A stretch of DNA of 49,346 nt, from NCBI GenBank assembly GCA_948468595.1, contig CAOKIU010000010.1:1-49346 (forward strand), given 5' to 3'. The notes beneath the pieces are model-generated. The model searched no databases. It was not told the DNA's origin and saw nothing but the letters and a program-made list of their open reading frames with translations. This DNA is from an uncultured Christensenella sp. (lineage in GTDB: Bacteria; Bacillota; Clostridia; Christensenellales; UBA1750). Of the stretch, positions 8,163 through 15,493 are shown piece by piece. Position 1 is the first letter of the stretch. Every line of letters begins with the position of its first letter. A program made the translations under genes and the position numbers.

Positions 8163-8384
8163 TCAGCCAATCTCGATCATCGCGGCGTCCGCCTTGCGCA
8201 CGCTCAGTTCGTATCCCCTCAGGTTGAGCTCCATGGGGTCGCCCAGCGGGGCCACCTTTCGCACCTGAATCTCTACGCCCTTTGTGATGCCCATGTCCAT
8301 GATGCGGCGCTTGACGGGCCCCTCCCCGCCGATTCGCTTCACCACTACCGTCTGGCCAACCTTGGCCTCCTTCAAGGTCCTCAT
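8163..8384 (-). CDS. feoA: FeoA-type SH3-like protein (second copy)
   Basis: 73-residue FeoA-domain protein that is thought to bind FeoB and support iron uptake. The family pattern is clear: LKEAKVGQTVVVKRI, RRIMDMGITKGVEI and LGDPMELNLRGYELSVRKADA. The last motif, with the LGDPxE and RGxxLSLRxxEA features, makes this copy the more canonical FeoA of the two. It lies 62 nt before feoB and 18 nt after the first feoA. A partial TTAG/CTAA-type motif occurs in the gap before feoB (about 8127-8138) but is too degenerate to call. Confidence 0.93.
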   Translation of the reverse strand: MRTLKEAKVGQTVVVKRIGGEGPVKRRIMDMGITKGVEIQVRKVAPLGDPMELNLRGYELSVRKADAAMIEIG

Positions 8385-8402
8385 CCGCTCTTCCTCCTTT
8401 TT

Positions 8403-8612
8403 TCAAATCAGGATTCGCATCGCCATGTTCCGATCCAGCGCCACGCGGCTATCCTTCACCTTTAAGATCAGGTTTCCGGCGATTTGATTGACCACCGTCA
8501 CCTTTCCGTCCACCGCAAACCCGAGCTCCGCCAAGTGCTGGCGCACTTCGTCCCGCCCCATAATTTTGCGGATCACCACGGTCTCTCCCGCCTTTGCCAT
8601 GGTCAGGGGCAT
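8403..8612 (-). CDS. feoA: FeoA-type SH3-like protein (first copy)
   Basis: 69-residue FeoA-domain protein, first gene of the feo operon. It has MAKAGETVVIRKI, a helix VRQHLAELGFAVDGKVTVV and NLILKVKDSRVALDRNMAMRI, the divergent FeoA form with DSRVALD in place of RGYELSV. Two unlike FeoA proteins before FeoB are common in Clostridia and may form a heteromeric complex with FeoB. A gggaggtgaagaggga ribosome site precedes the ATG at 8612. The promoter region contains two inverted repeats, the likely metalloregulator operators. Confidence 0.92.
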   Translation of the reverse strand: MPLTMAKAGETVVIRKIMGRDEVRQHLAELGFAVDGKVTVVNQIAGNLILKVKDSRVALDRNMAMRILI

Positions 8613-8634
8613 TCCCTCTTCACCTCCCGCCTAA

Positions 8635-8687
8635 GTTAGTTTTAACTAACCAACGATGGAAAACAACGGGTTAGCTTTGACTAACCC
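8635..8687. promoter_or_regulatory. Paired DtxR/MntR-type operators in the feo-regulator divergent region
   Basis: Two inverted repeats occur: GTTAGTT-TT-AACTAAC at 8635-8650 and GGGTTAG-CTTTGA-CTAACCC at 8668-8687. Both share the GTTAG/CTAAC half-sites expected for DtxR/MntR-family repressors. The first overlaps a possible minus-strand -10 (TAAAAC) for feoA. The second overlaps TTGACT at 8677-8682, a possible -35 for the plus-strand regulator gene. The arrangement suggests co-regulation of the feo operon and the regulator itself; binding is inferred. Confidence 0.7.
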
Positions 8688-8811
8688 CGAGCAACCATAG
8701 TTTACCACTCGCCTTTCCCGCTGTCAACCCCTTCTTCGGTTGCAAAACCGCATAACTTATGTTACGCTTGAGTTCGTATCGTTTCCGCATGGAAAGAAAG
8801 GGGGGCGGCGC

Positions 8812-9213
8812 ATGCAGATTCACGAATCCGCGGAGGACTATCTGGAGACCATTTTGATTCTCAGGGAGCGGCTAGGGCAGGTGCGCTCCATCGATATTGT
8901 CAACGAAATGGGCTATTCCAAGCCCAGCGTGAGCATCGCCATGAAGCGCCTGCGTGAAAACGGCTATATCGACGTAGACGCGGAGGGGTTCATCACCCTG
9001 AAGCCCTCGGGCCAGCGCATCGCGCAGCGCATCTATAACCGGCACGACCTGCTCACGCGCTTTCTGGTGGCGCTGGGCGTGAGCCGGGAAACGGCGGCAG
9101 CGGACGCCTGCAAGATCGAGCACGACTTGAGCGACGAAACCTTCGAAAAGATCAAAGCGCACGCCCTGCGGGGCAGCGCGCCGGCCGGGACCGAGGATGC
9201 AATCGACCCGTAA
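8812..9213 (+). CDS. DtxR/MntR-family metal-dependent transcriptional regulator
   Basis: 133-residue repressor with an N-terminal winged helix (SIDIVNEMGYSKPSVSIAMKRL) and a dimerisation domain. Compared with B. subtilis MntR, the metal-site residues D and E in AEDYLETI (D9, E12), H in NRHDLL, and E and H in KIEHDLS are kept. The position of MntR Glu99 is cysteine here (DACKIEH), as in DtxR, so specificity may lean to iron. No SH3 domain is present, as in MntR. The ATG at 8812 has aaaggggggcgg upstream; an in-frame ATG at 8740 lacks a ribosome site. It is divergent from feoA and the natural candidate for its repressor. Confidence 0.92.
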   Translation: MQIHESAEDYLETILILRERLGQVRSIDIVNEMGYSKPSVSIAMKRLRENGYIDVDAEGFITLKPSGQRIAQRIYNRHDLLTRFLVALGVSRETAAADACKIEHDLSDETFEKIKAHALRGSAPAGTEDAIDP

Positions 9214-9214
9214 A

Positions 9215-9260
9215 AACCGAACCCCCGCAAGCCCTTTGGCTTGCGGGGGTTCGGTTTTTT
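9215..9260. terminator. Strong bidirectional terminator
   Basis: A perfect 19-bp stem (9215-9233 with 9238-9256), loop cttt, and a T run on the plus strand (A run on the other side). It separates the regulator gene from the converging M56 gene, whose stop is at 9263. Confidence 0.9.
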
Positions 9261-9262
9261 GC

Positions 9263-12200
9263 TCATGCCTCGGGCCACTCTTCCGCCCAGGACTGCTCCA
9301 CCAGCTCGAACGCCTCGCCGTTCCACCGAATGAGGGACGCGCCATATCCTTGGCCGTCGGAATGCCCGTCCATCCACAGGTATTGGTAAATGCGCAGCGC
9401 GCTGGCTCCGCGCCCCTGGGGCACGATCTCCATATGGCAAATGCCGTCCTGCGCGCTGGGCATATCCGATTTCGCCCGGCCATTGCGGTCAAAGACGCCG
9501 TATTCCACCGCCCAGCTCTTCTCCTCCTCACGCAGCGGCACGGTCACGTCCAGCTTGTCGCCGGTCACGCGCCGCGCAAAGCCGTCCACGTACCGCACTT
9601 GGAAGCGGTATCCCGTGCTCCAGGCGTCGCCATCCTCTTGTGTGCGAGGGAGGGGCAGGGGGACGAGCGCCCCGTCTTGCAGGCGAAGCACTCCCGCCTC
9701 ATAGCAGCCCGCGCCGCCCACGCCGCCGGTATCCGCCATGTAGATCAGCTCCTGGCGGCCGTCCCCGGTCACGTCCGCCGCGGCGAGCAGGTAGGGGAAT
9801 TGGGCCTCCACCGCAAAGACGCGCACCGCGCCGTCGCTTTCCACCATCAGGCTCAGGCCATAGCCATAGGACCCGGGCTTGTTTTCCCGCCAATAGGCCC
9901 GTTCCGCCTTGCCGTCGCCATCCATGTCCAGTTCTATGCTCTCCTCCGGGGCAAACAGCGCGGCAATCCGCGCGTACTCTCCCTCCGAAAGCGCGGTGCG
10001 GCGCCCGTCCTCGCCCCATTGGAGCTTTGCCTGCCCGCCTTCTCGGTACGCATAGCAGACGCGGGAATTGCCGTCCAGCCGCTTTTCCTGGAGCGCATAG
10101 CACTCCGCCAGCGCGTTCACGTCAACGCCCGCCTCCCGGGCGGCCTTAAGCTCGCTCGAGGCGATGATCTCCCGCACGAGCTCCCGCGCCTCGCCTTGCA
10201 GCGGGGAGAGCGCCGCCACCTGTGTCCCCGAGGACAACCGGACCGCGTTCCACACGCCGGGCCTCTCCTCCTCGCCCTTCCAGGAGTCCATCCAAGAGCA
10301 CAGCATGGCCCAGTCCTCCTCCGGCAGGATGGTGTAGACCCCATGCTGCAACACCGCGATGCCCTCGGGCAGGAAATAGGCGTAGTGCTGCTGCGCCTCT
10401 TCTTCCCCGGCGTATCGAACGACGATGCGGAAGCACTCCTCCAGCCCGGCGATGTCCATGCCTTCCCACGCGGCGGAACTGGCCTGCGCGCGCAGCACCA
10501 ACCCAAGGGCGTACTCCTGCCGCGCCGGGGAGAGGTGGATCTCCTCCTGCGTCACTCGGCCGTATTGCAGCCTGGCCACGCTCTCCACCACGGCAAATTC
10601 CCCGCCGCTGAGGATCTGCACGCGACTGGCGACGATCGTGTTGGTGGATGCTTCCTCCGCGCCATAGTCCATTGCGATCTCCTGCCCCGCGCTGAGCGCG
10701 CCAATGCCCATTGTGTACGCCGTATCCCCGTTCATCCACAGGATTTGGGCATTGTCCAGCGCCACGCGCGCGGTGCGCCCTTGCTCGTCCCGGTCCAAGA
10801 GCTGCACATTCAGGGCGTTGTTCTCCCCATCCACTTCCAGGATGCGCGCGTTCGCGCCCACCGCCTGGCGGGTGGTAAACGCCTCGTCCAAGCGCCCTCC
10901 CTGGGCGTCGTAGAAGGTAAACCGCGCCTCCTTGTATCCATTCTCCGGCACGTCCAGCACCGCAAGGTCGGGCGCGGCGCCCCCTGTATCCGCCGTGACC
11001 TTTTCGCCGTCCGCCACGCGCTGGATGCGGTAAAGGTCCGCTCTGTTGCTGAGCACCACGTCGTAGCGCGCGCCAAAGGCGTTGAGGCTGCCCACGGCGA
11101 CGCACTGCCCCTCACGGCCCACGCCCGGGCACAGCACCCGGTCCTGAAGGACCATCCGCCCGTTTTCCCATGCGATGGCGCACGCGCCCAGCTCGCTCGC
11201 GCCGTCCTCGCCGGCAAAGAATCCCACGAAATAGCGCCCACCCGCTCGTTCGCTGACGCAAAATACGCGCACGCCGTCCAGATTCAGCATTTGGGCAAGC
11301 TCCGCGTCCGTCATGGAAAAGCCGCCCGCGCCGTCCTCCGTGCGCGCAAAGGGGAGGTACGCGCCATCCTCCATCTCCAAATAAAGATGGTCCACGCCGT
11401 TTTCGTAGATCGTGCATCCCACATATCTCTCTTCCAGGTTCACGGCCTGCATATCGCGCTCCGGCGCGCCGTTTCCTGCCGGGACGACGCCTTGCAGCGC
11501 GCCCAGCGCCGTGCTGCCCGCCGGCAAATGGGCGACGCTCGTGCCCTGCTGGCGGTAGACCTGGCCGCCCACCCGCACCTGCGCCGTTCGCTCGGGCCGA
11601 TTGAGCGCCAGCCCCAGGCACAGCGCCGCCACCACGGCAATCGCCGCGGCCGAGACCCACACGGCGGGCTTGCGGAAGCGCAAAACATTGCGAATGCGCC
11701 CCTTGGTATCCCCTTCGCCAAAGGCCAGCGGCGTGCCCGCCATGATGCGCCTCCCGGCGGCCAGATTGAGGAGCGAGACGGAATACGCCTTTTTCACCTC
11801 ATTGCCCAATTGCCGGATCACCGCCTCGTCACAGGCCATCTCCATATCCCGCCCGCTGAGCAGGAACGCCGCCCAGACCAGCGGATTGAACCAATGAACG
11901 CACAGCGCCAGATACCCCGCCAGCTTAAACAGGTGGTCGCCCCGCCGGATGTGCGTGCGCTCATGCAGCAGAATGTACTCCTTCTCCCGCTCGTTGAGCT
12001 CCGCCGGCAGGTAGATGCGCGGCCGGACCGCGCCCAGCACAAAGGCCGTCTCCAGCCCCGGTACGCTCCAAACGCGGTCCTGCCCGCCCTGCGCCCCGCG
12101 CAGCCTGCGCTTTAGGCGTGCGAGCGAAAGGGCGCTGTGCGCCGCCATCCCCGCCATTCCCAGCACCCATATCAACGCTCCCGCCGCCGTCCAAATCTGC

Positions 12201-12526
12201 AAGGGGTTGACGCTTGCCTCGGGCCTGGGCACGGGCAGACCGGCGCTCACCGCATTGTCCACCAGCGGAAGCTCCGTATGCACCTGCGGCCTTGCCGCGT
12301 AGACGATCTCGCTTTTGATCGGCTGCGGGTTCGCGGGCAGCAGGCTCATCGCGCTCTCCAGCGTAAAGGGGCACACCAGCCGGAAGAGCACCACGCCCCA
12401 AAGCGCGAAGAGCGCCGCCCTGGGCGCGCGCCGCAGCAACAGCCGCGCCGCCATCACCACCAGCGCCGTCACTCCCGCTGTGAAGCTCATGTTGAGCACC
12501 TGCAAAAACACTGCTTCCAGCGTCAT
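9263..12526 (-). CDS. BlaR1-like M56 membrane metalloprotease with large ectodomain
   Basis: 1087 residues. The first 310 form a BlaR1/MecR1-type M56 module with about four membrane helices and the zinc-protease motif HERTH (H188, E189, H192), preceded by FVLGAVRPRIYLP and followed by DMEMACDEAVI. A last membrane helix lies near 290-308. The remaining 780 residues are predicted to be outside. They contain an OB-like stretch near AQILWMNGDTAYT and two FG-GAP-like motifs, DMDGDGKAE and DVTGDGRQE. No penicillin-binding sensor domain is recognised. By analogy the ectodomain senses a signal and the protease triggers loss of BlaI repression. It overlaps the BlaI gene by 4 nt (ATGA). Confidence 0.88.
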   Translation of the reverse strand: MTLEAVFLQVLNMSFTAGVTALVVMAARLLLRRAPRAALFALWGVVLFRLVCPFTLESAMSLLPANPQPIKSEIVYAARPQVHTELPLVDNAVSAGLPVPRPEASVNPLQIWTAAGALIWVLGMAGMAAHSALSLARLKRRLRGAQGGQDRVWSVPGLETAFVLGAVRPRIYLPAELNEREKEYILLHERTHIRRGDHLFKLAGYLALCVHWFNPLVWAAFLLSGRDMEMACDEAVIRQLGNEVKKAYSVSLLNLAAGRRIMAGTPLAFGEGDTKGRIRNVLRFRKPAVWVSAAAIAVVAALCLGLALNRPERTAQVRVGGQVYRQQGTSVAHLPAGSTALGALQGVVPAGNGAPERDMQAVNLEERYVGCTIYENGVDHLYLEMEDGAYLPFARTEDGAGGFSMTDAELAQMLNLDGVRVFCVSERAGGRYFVGFFAGEDGASELGACAIAWENGRMVLQDRVLCPGVGREGQCVAVGSLNAFGARYDVVLSNRADLYRIQRVADGEKVTADTGGAAPDLAVLDVPENGYKEARFTFYDAQGGRLDEAFTTRQAVGANARILEVDGENNALNVQLLDRDEQGRTARVALDNAQILWMNGDTAYTMGIGALSAGQEIAMDYGAEEASTNTIVASRVQILSGGEFAVVESVARLQYGRVTQEEIHLSPARQEYALGLVLRAQASSAAWEGMDIAGLEECFRIVVRYAGEEEAQQHYAYFLPEGIAVLQHGVYTILPEEDWAMLCSWMDSWKGEEERPGVWNAVRLSSGTQVAALSPLQGEARELVREIIASSELKAAREAGVDVNALAECYALQEKRLDGNSRVCYAYREGGQAKLQWGEDGRRTALSEGEYARIAALFAPEESIELDMDGDGKAERAYWRENKPGSYGYGLSLMVESDGAVRVFAVEAQFPYLLAAADVTGDGRQELIYMADTGGVGGAGCYEAGVLRLQDGALVPLPLPRTQEDGDAWSTGYRFQVRYVDGFARRVTGDKLDVTVPLREEEKSWAVEYGVFDRNGRAKSDMPSAQDGICHMEIVPQGRGASALRIYQYLWMDGHSDGQGYGASLIRWNGEAFELVEQSWAEEWPEA

Positions 12527-12894
12527 GCTCCGCCCTCCTCTCTGTGCGCCTCAATCAGGCGCTCAATCTCCGCAACCTCGGAATCCGTCAGCCGGTTGCG
12601 CCGCGTGAACGCCGCCAGGAACCGCGGCAGCGATCCGCCGAAGGTCTCGTTGATAAATTGCTCCCCCTGCGCCGCCTGGAACTCCTCCCGCTTCATCAGC
12701 ACCGTCACCTGCCCGTCCCTGCGCTCGAACAGCCCTCGGCCGCACAGCCGCTTGAGCATTGTGTAGGTCGTGGTGCGCTTCCACCCAAAGGCCCGCTCGC
12801 ATTGGTCGGTCAGCGCGCGCATGCTCACCGGCGCGCACGCCCAGATCAGATCCGCAAACTGCTGCTCCATCTCCCCCAGTTTATAGGGCTCCAT
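12523..12894 (-). CDS. BlaI/MecI-family transcriptional repressor
   Basis: 123-residue penicillinase-repressor family protein: winged helix with YKLGEMEQQFADLIW, VSMRALTDQC and WKRTTTYTMLKRLCGRGL, followed by the dimerisation helices. It should repress its own operon by binding the inverted repeats at 12923-12964. In classical systems the partner M56 protease causes its cleavage or inactivation; here the partner follows directly with a 4-nt overlap. The ATG at 12894 is chosen because it matches the family N-terminus and leaves the operators outside the gene; the more upstream start at 12942 would put operator 1 inside the coding region. Confidence 0.92.
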   Translation of the reverse strand: MEPYKLGEMEQQFADLIWACAPVSMRALTDQCERAFGWKRTTTYTMLKRLCGRGLFERRDGQVTVLMKREEFQAAQGEQFINETFGGSLPRFLAAFTRRNRLTDSEVAEIERLIEAHREEGGA

Positions 12895-12922
12895 TCTTCC
12901 CGCTCCCCCTTTGCCGCACATC

Positions 12923-12975
12923 TGTCTAATCGTTTTAGACAATCACAGTCTAACAGCATTAGACAGTTCTGTCAA
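12923..12975 (-). promoter_or_regulatory. blaI-type promoter with two operators
   Basis: On the minus strand TTGACA (12975-12970) and TAGACT (12952-12947) form a promoter with a 17-bp spacer. Inverted repeat 1, TGTCTAA-5 nt-TTAGACA, lies at 12923-12941 just after the expected start of transcription. Inverted repeat 2, GTCTAA-5 nt-TTAGAC, lies at 12948-12964 and covers the -10 and part of the spacer. Their centres are 24 bp apart. This is a classic autorepression layout for a BlaI dimer. Confidence 0.8.
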
Positions 12976-12982
12976 GCCCTTC

Positions 12983-13011
12983 TTGCCAACGAGGGGAAAC
13001 GCGGTTATAAT
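12983..13011 (+). promoter_or_regulatory. Promoter for the ADP-ribosylglycohydrolase gene
   Basis: TTGCCA at 12983-12988 and TATAAT at 13006-13011 with a 17-bp spacer, 43 nt before the start codon. Its -35 is only 7 bp from the divergent -35 of the blaI promoter, so BlaI occupancy could also affect it. Confidence 0.7.
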
Positions 13012-13053
13012 GGGCGTAGTTTCCCCAAGAACACCGTTTAGGAGGAATGGAAC

Positions 13054-14421
13054 ATGGCCGGTTGGACGACGCTTCGGGAACTTTTGCGCATGGAGATCAA
13101 GCAGCGCGGCGAAGAGGGTTGTAAGATCAGCGGCTTTGCGGAAAAGCTGGAGCGCGCGCGGGACGACGCGGCGCTAAACGCACTCTATGACGAGCTGATG
13201 GCCCTGCCCATCGGGGCGGACTTTCCCTTTGCAGAGCCGGAGACGCTCGCGGACATCCGCGCAACGCGCCCCGCGCAGGCGCCGCTGCCAAGGCCCGCCG
13301 CGCCCATCGACTACGACCGCTTCCTCGGCGCGTGGCTGGGCCGCAGCTGCGGCTGCGCCCTGGGCAAGCCGGTGGAAAGCGGCTGCTTTATGGGCGGGCA
13401 GGACGGCGTGCGCGGCTGGGCGCTGGTCAAGCGCTGGTTTGAGGGCGCGGACGCCTATCCCATCGCGGGCTATACGCCGCACGCCTCCCGCGCCGCAGAG
13501 GAGCTGGGCATTGCGCTTTCCCCCTGGTGCGGCCAAAGCGAGCGGGAGCGCATCGCCTTTATGGAGTCGGACGACGACATCCGCTATACGGTGCTGGGTA
13601 TTAAGCTCCTGGAAGAAAAGGGCATGGACTTTACCACCCTGGACGTGGCGAATCTTTGGCTGAACTGCCTGCCCTACAACATGGTCTGCACCGCCGAGCG
13701 GCAGGCGTATCTAAACCTCGCCCAAATGCCCGACCTATTGCCCGAAGGCGGCGATGCCGAGCGCTTTCTCTCCTTTGTGCGCACCCACCGCAATCCCTAC
13801 CGGGAGTGGATTGGCGCGCAGATCCGCGTAGACGCCTACGCCTATGCCGCGGCGGGCGACCCGGAAAAGGCGGCGGAGCTGGCCTATCGTGACGCGGCGC
13901 TCTCCCACGTCAAAAACGGCGTGTACGGGGCGATGTTCTGCGCGGCGATGATCTCCGCGGCCTTTGTCCAGCGCGACGCCCGCTGCATTGTCGAAGCGGG
14001 CCTGGCGCAGATTCCGGAAAACTGCCGCTTGGCCGCGGATGTGCGGCAGGCGATCTCCATTGCCGAAGCCTCTGCTTCCCCCGAAGCGCTGGTGGACCGC
14101 CTCTGGGACGCCTTCGAGCACTACGATCCCGTTCACACCAACAACAACGCCGCCCTGTGCGCCGCGGTGCTGCTCTTCTCCGGCGACGATTACGAGCGGG
14201 CGATCACCACCGCCGTGTTGGGCGGTTGGGACACGGACTGCAACGGCGCGACGGTGGGCAGCGTCATGGGCGCGAAGTTGGGCGCTTCCGCGCTTCCCGA
14301 TAAGTGGACCGCGCCCTTGCACGACACGCTGTATTCCGCGATTCCCGGGTTCCACCCCATCGCCATCTCCGAATGCGCGCGCCGCAGCAAGGTCCTGAGC
14401 GACCGCTATTTGGCAAATTGA
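13054..14421 (+). CDS. ADP-ribosylglycohydrolase family protein
   Basis: 455-residue protein with the ARH/DraG fold, which uses two metal ions to cleave ADP-ribose or related N-glycosidic bonds. The motifs are GAWLGRSCGCALGKPVE, the metal motif ESDDDIRYT (D173-D175) and GGWDTDCNGATVG (D393, D395). The first aspartate motif is DDD rather than DDT as in DraG, and the protein is longer than DraG (about 300 residues), with an N-terminal extension of about 85 residues. Large members of this kind often occur in nucleoside or sugar catabolic loci, so the substrate is open. The ribosome site taggagg precedes the ATG. It lies just upstream of a NifH-like gene but has its own promoter. Confidence 0.9.
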   Translation: MAGWTTLRELLRMEIKQRGEEGCKISGFAEKLERARDDAALNALYDELMALPIGADFPFAEPETLADIRATRPAQAPLPRPAAPIDYDRFLGAWLGRSCGCALGKPVESGCFMGGQDGVRGWALVKRWFEGADAYPIAGYTPHASRAAEELGIALSPWCGQSERERIAFMESDDDIRYTVLGIKLLEEKGMDFTTLDVANLWLNCLPYNMVCTAERQAYLNLAQMPDLLPEGGDAERFLSFVRTHRNPYREWIGAQIRVDAYAYAAAGDPEKAAELAYRDAALSHVKNGVYGAMFCAAMISAAFVQRDARCIVEAGLAQIPENCRLAADVRQAISIAEASASPEALVDRLWDAFEHYDPVHTNNNAALCAAVLLFSGDDYERAITTAVLGGWDTDCNGATVGSVMGAKLGASALPDKWTAPLHDTLYSAIPGFHPIAISECARRSKVLSDRYLAN

Positions 14422-14492
14422 CCCATATGCTCCAAGGTTTGGTTTGACTCCCCGCCGTTGCGGGTATAAACAAGGCAGACGCGGCGCGCTTC

Positions 14493-14521
14493 TTGACAGC
14501 GGGCGCGCCGCGTGCTAGGAT
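14493..14521 (+). promoter_or_regulatory. Promoter of the nitrogenase-like operon
   Basis: TTGACA at 14493-14498 and TAGGAT at 14516-14521 have a 17-bp spacer. A second pair, TTGACT (14444-14449) and TATAAA (14465-14470), has a 15-bp spacer and is weaker. Transcription from about 14528 would give a leader of roughly 207 nt before the first start codon. Confidence 0.7.
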
Positions 14522-14527
14522 GATGTG

Positions 14528-14734
14528 TAAGATCGCTCACCCGCGGGCCGCGGCCTTCGGCAAAGCGTCTTGCCTGTACCATGATTTCTGACCGCAAAGC
14601 GCGCTGCGCGGGAAGAGCCGTCCAAATGCATTGAATGGAATCGGACACTCTTTTTTGGCGTGCGCGCAAAAAAGGAGTGTCCTTTTTTTCGTGCCGTCTG
14701 GCATTGGTTTGGGACACATTTGGGGGCAAATGAC
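14528..14734 (+). promoter_or_regulatory. Structured 5' leader of the nitrogenase-like operon
   Basis: This is the untranslated region between the promoter and the NifH-like gene. It is rich in GC hairpins (for example around 14540-14560 and 14594-14612) and ends in a clear intrinsic terminator at 14643-14689. The segment gtcc at 14620-14623 could pair with ggac at 14643-14646, the outer base of the terminator stem, giving a possible but short competing structure. I recognise no known riboswitch consensus. Attenuation by a ligand, protein or translation is inferred from position alone. Confidence 0.5.
14643..14689 (+). terminator. Intrinsic terminator within the leader (attenuator candidate)
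   Basis: Stem ggacactc(14643-14650)/gagtgtcc(14675-14682) extends through a T6/A6 stretch and is followed by seven T at 14683-14689. It stands 45 nt before the NifH-like start and about 220 nt after the previous gene. The promoter at 14493 lies between, so it most likely acts on the downstream operon. Confidence 0.8.
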
Positions 14735-15493
14735 ATGAGAAAAATCGCAATTTACGGCAAGGGTGGCATCGGCAAATCCACCACCTGTTCCAACCTCTCC
14801 GCCGCGCTGGCCCATCTTGGCAAGCGCGTGATGCAGATCGGCTGCGACCCCAAGGCGGATTCCACCATCAACTTGCTGGGCGGCAAGCCCGCCCTGCCGG
14901 TGCTCTCCGCCATGCGGGACCAGGACCGCGACCTCGCGCTGGAGGACATCGTCAGCGTGGGGTATCGCGGTGTGCTCTGCTTGGAGACGGGCGGCCCCAC
15001 GCCGGGCATCGGCTGTGCGGGCAGGGGCATCATCGCCACGTTCAACCTGTTGGAGGACCTTGACGCCTTCGGCGCGCTGGCGCCCGACGTGGTGCTCTAC
15101 GATGTGCTGGGGGACGTGGTTTGCGGCGGGTTTGCCGCGCCCATCCGCGAAGGGTATGCCCAGGACGTCTACATCGTCACCTCGGGCGAAAAAATGTCCC
15201 TTTACGCGGCGGAAAACATCCTACAGGCAGTGGCCAACTTTGAGGACCGGGGCTACGCGCGCGTGCGCGGACTCATCCTCAACCGGCGCGAGGTTGCGCG
15301 GGAGCGGGAGAAGGTGGAGGCGCTGGCCGCTAGGGCGGGCGTGCCCATTGTGGGCGACATTCCCCGCACGCAGGCCATTCAGGATTGGGAAGAGCAGGGC
15401 AAGACCGTGCTGGAGGGCGATCCCTCCTCGCCCATCAGCCGCATCTATCTCAACCTGGCCGAGGCGATATTGAAGGGAGGAGAGGCGCAATGA
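14735..15493 (+). CDS. NifH-like nitrogenase-reductase family iron protein
   Basis: 252-residue homodimeric ATPase that should pass electrons from a [4Fe-4S] cluster to the component-1-like partner encoded next. Visible are the P-loop GKGGIGKST (residues 9-17), switch [10 protein letters not shown], first cluster ligand C94 in CAGRG and second ligand C130 in [12 protein letters not shown], followed by [17 protein letters not shown]. All catalytic features of NifH are kept, but the protein is shorter than NifH (about 290) and resembles the nitrogenase-like reductases (BchL, CfbC, MarH and unassigned clades). The ATG at 14735 follows tttgggggca; upstream starts lie inside the leader terminator. 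It overlaps the next gene by 4 nt. Confidence 0.93.
   Translation: MRKIAIYGKGGIGKSTTCSNLSAALAHLGKRVMQIGCDPKADSTINLLGGKPALPVLSAMRDQDRDLALEDIVSVGYRGVLCLETGGPTPGIGCAGRGIIATFNLLEDLDAFGALAPDVVLYDVLGDVVCGGFAAPIREGYAQDVYIVTSGEKMSLYAAENILQAVANFEDRGYARVRGLILNRREVAREREKVEALAARAGVPIVGDIPRTQAIQDWEEQGKTVLEGDPSSPISRIYLNLAEAILKGGEAQ

Noticed and set aside
9197..12115. Long plus-strand open frame of 972 codons
   Set aside because: It is antisense to the M56 gene, has no family resemblance and is rich in Arg, Ala and Pro, as expected for a GC-rich shadow frame.
14660..14734. Upstream start for the NifH-like gene
   Set aside because: It would start inside the leader terminator and lacks a ribosome site; the family N-terminus fits the ATG at 14735.
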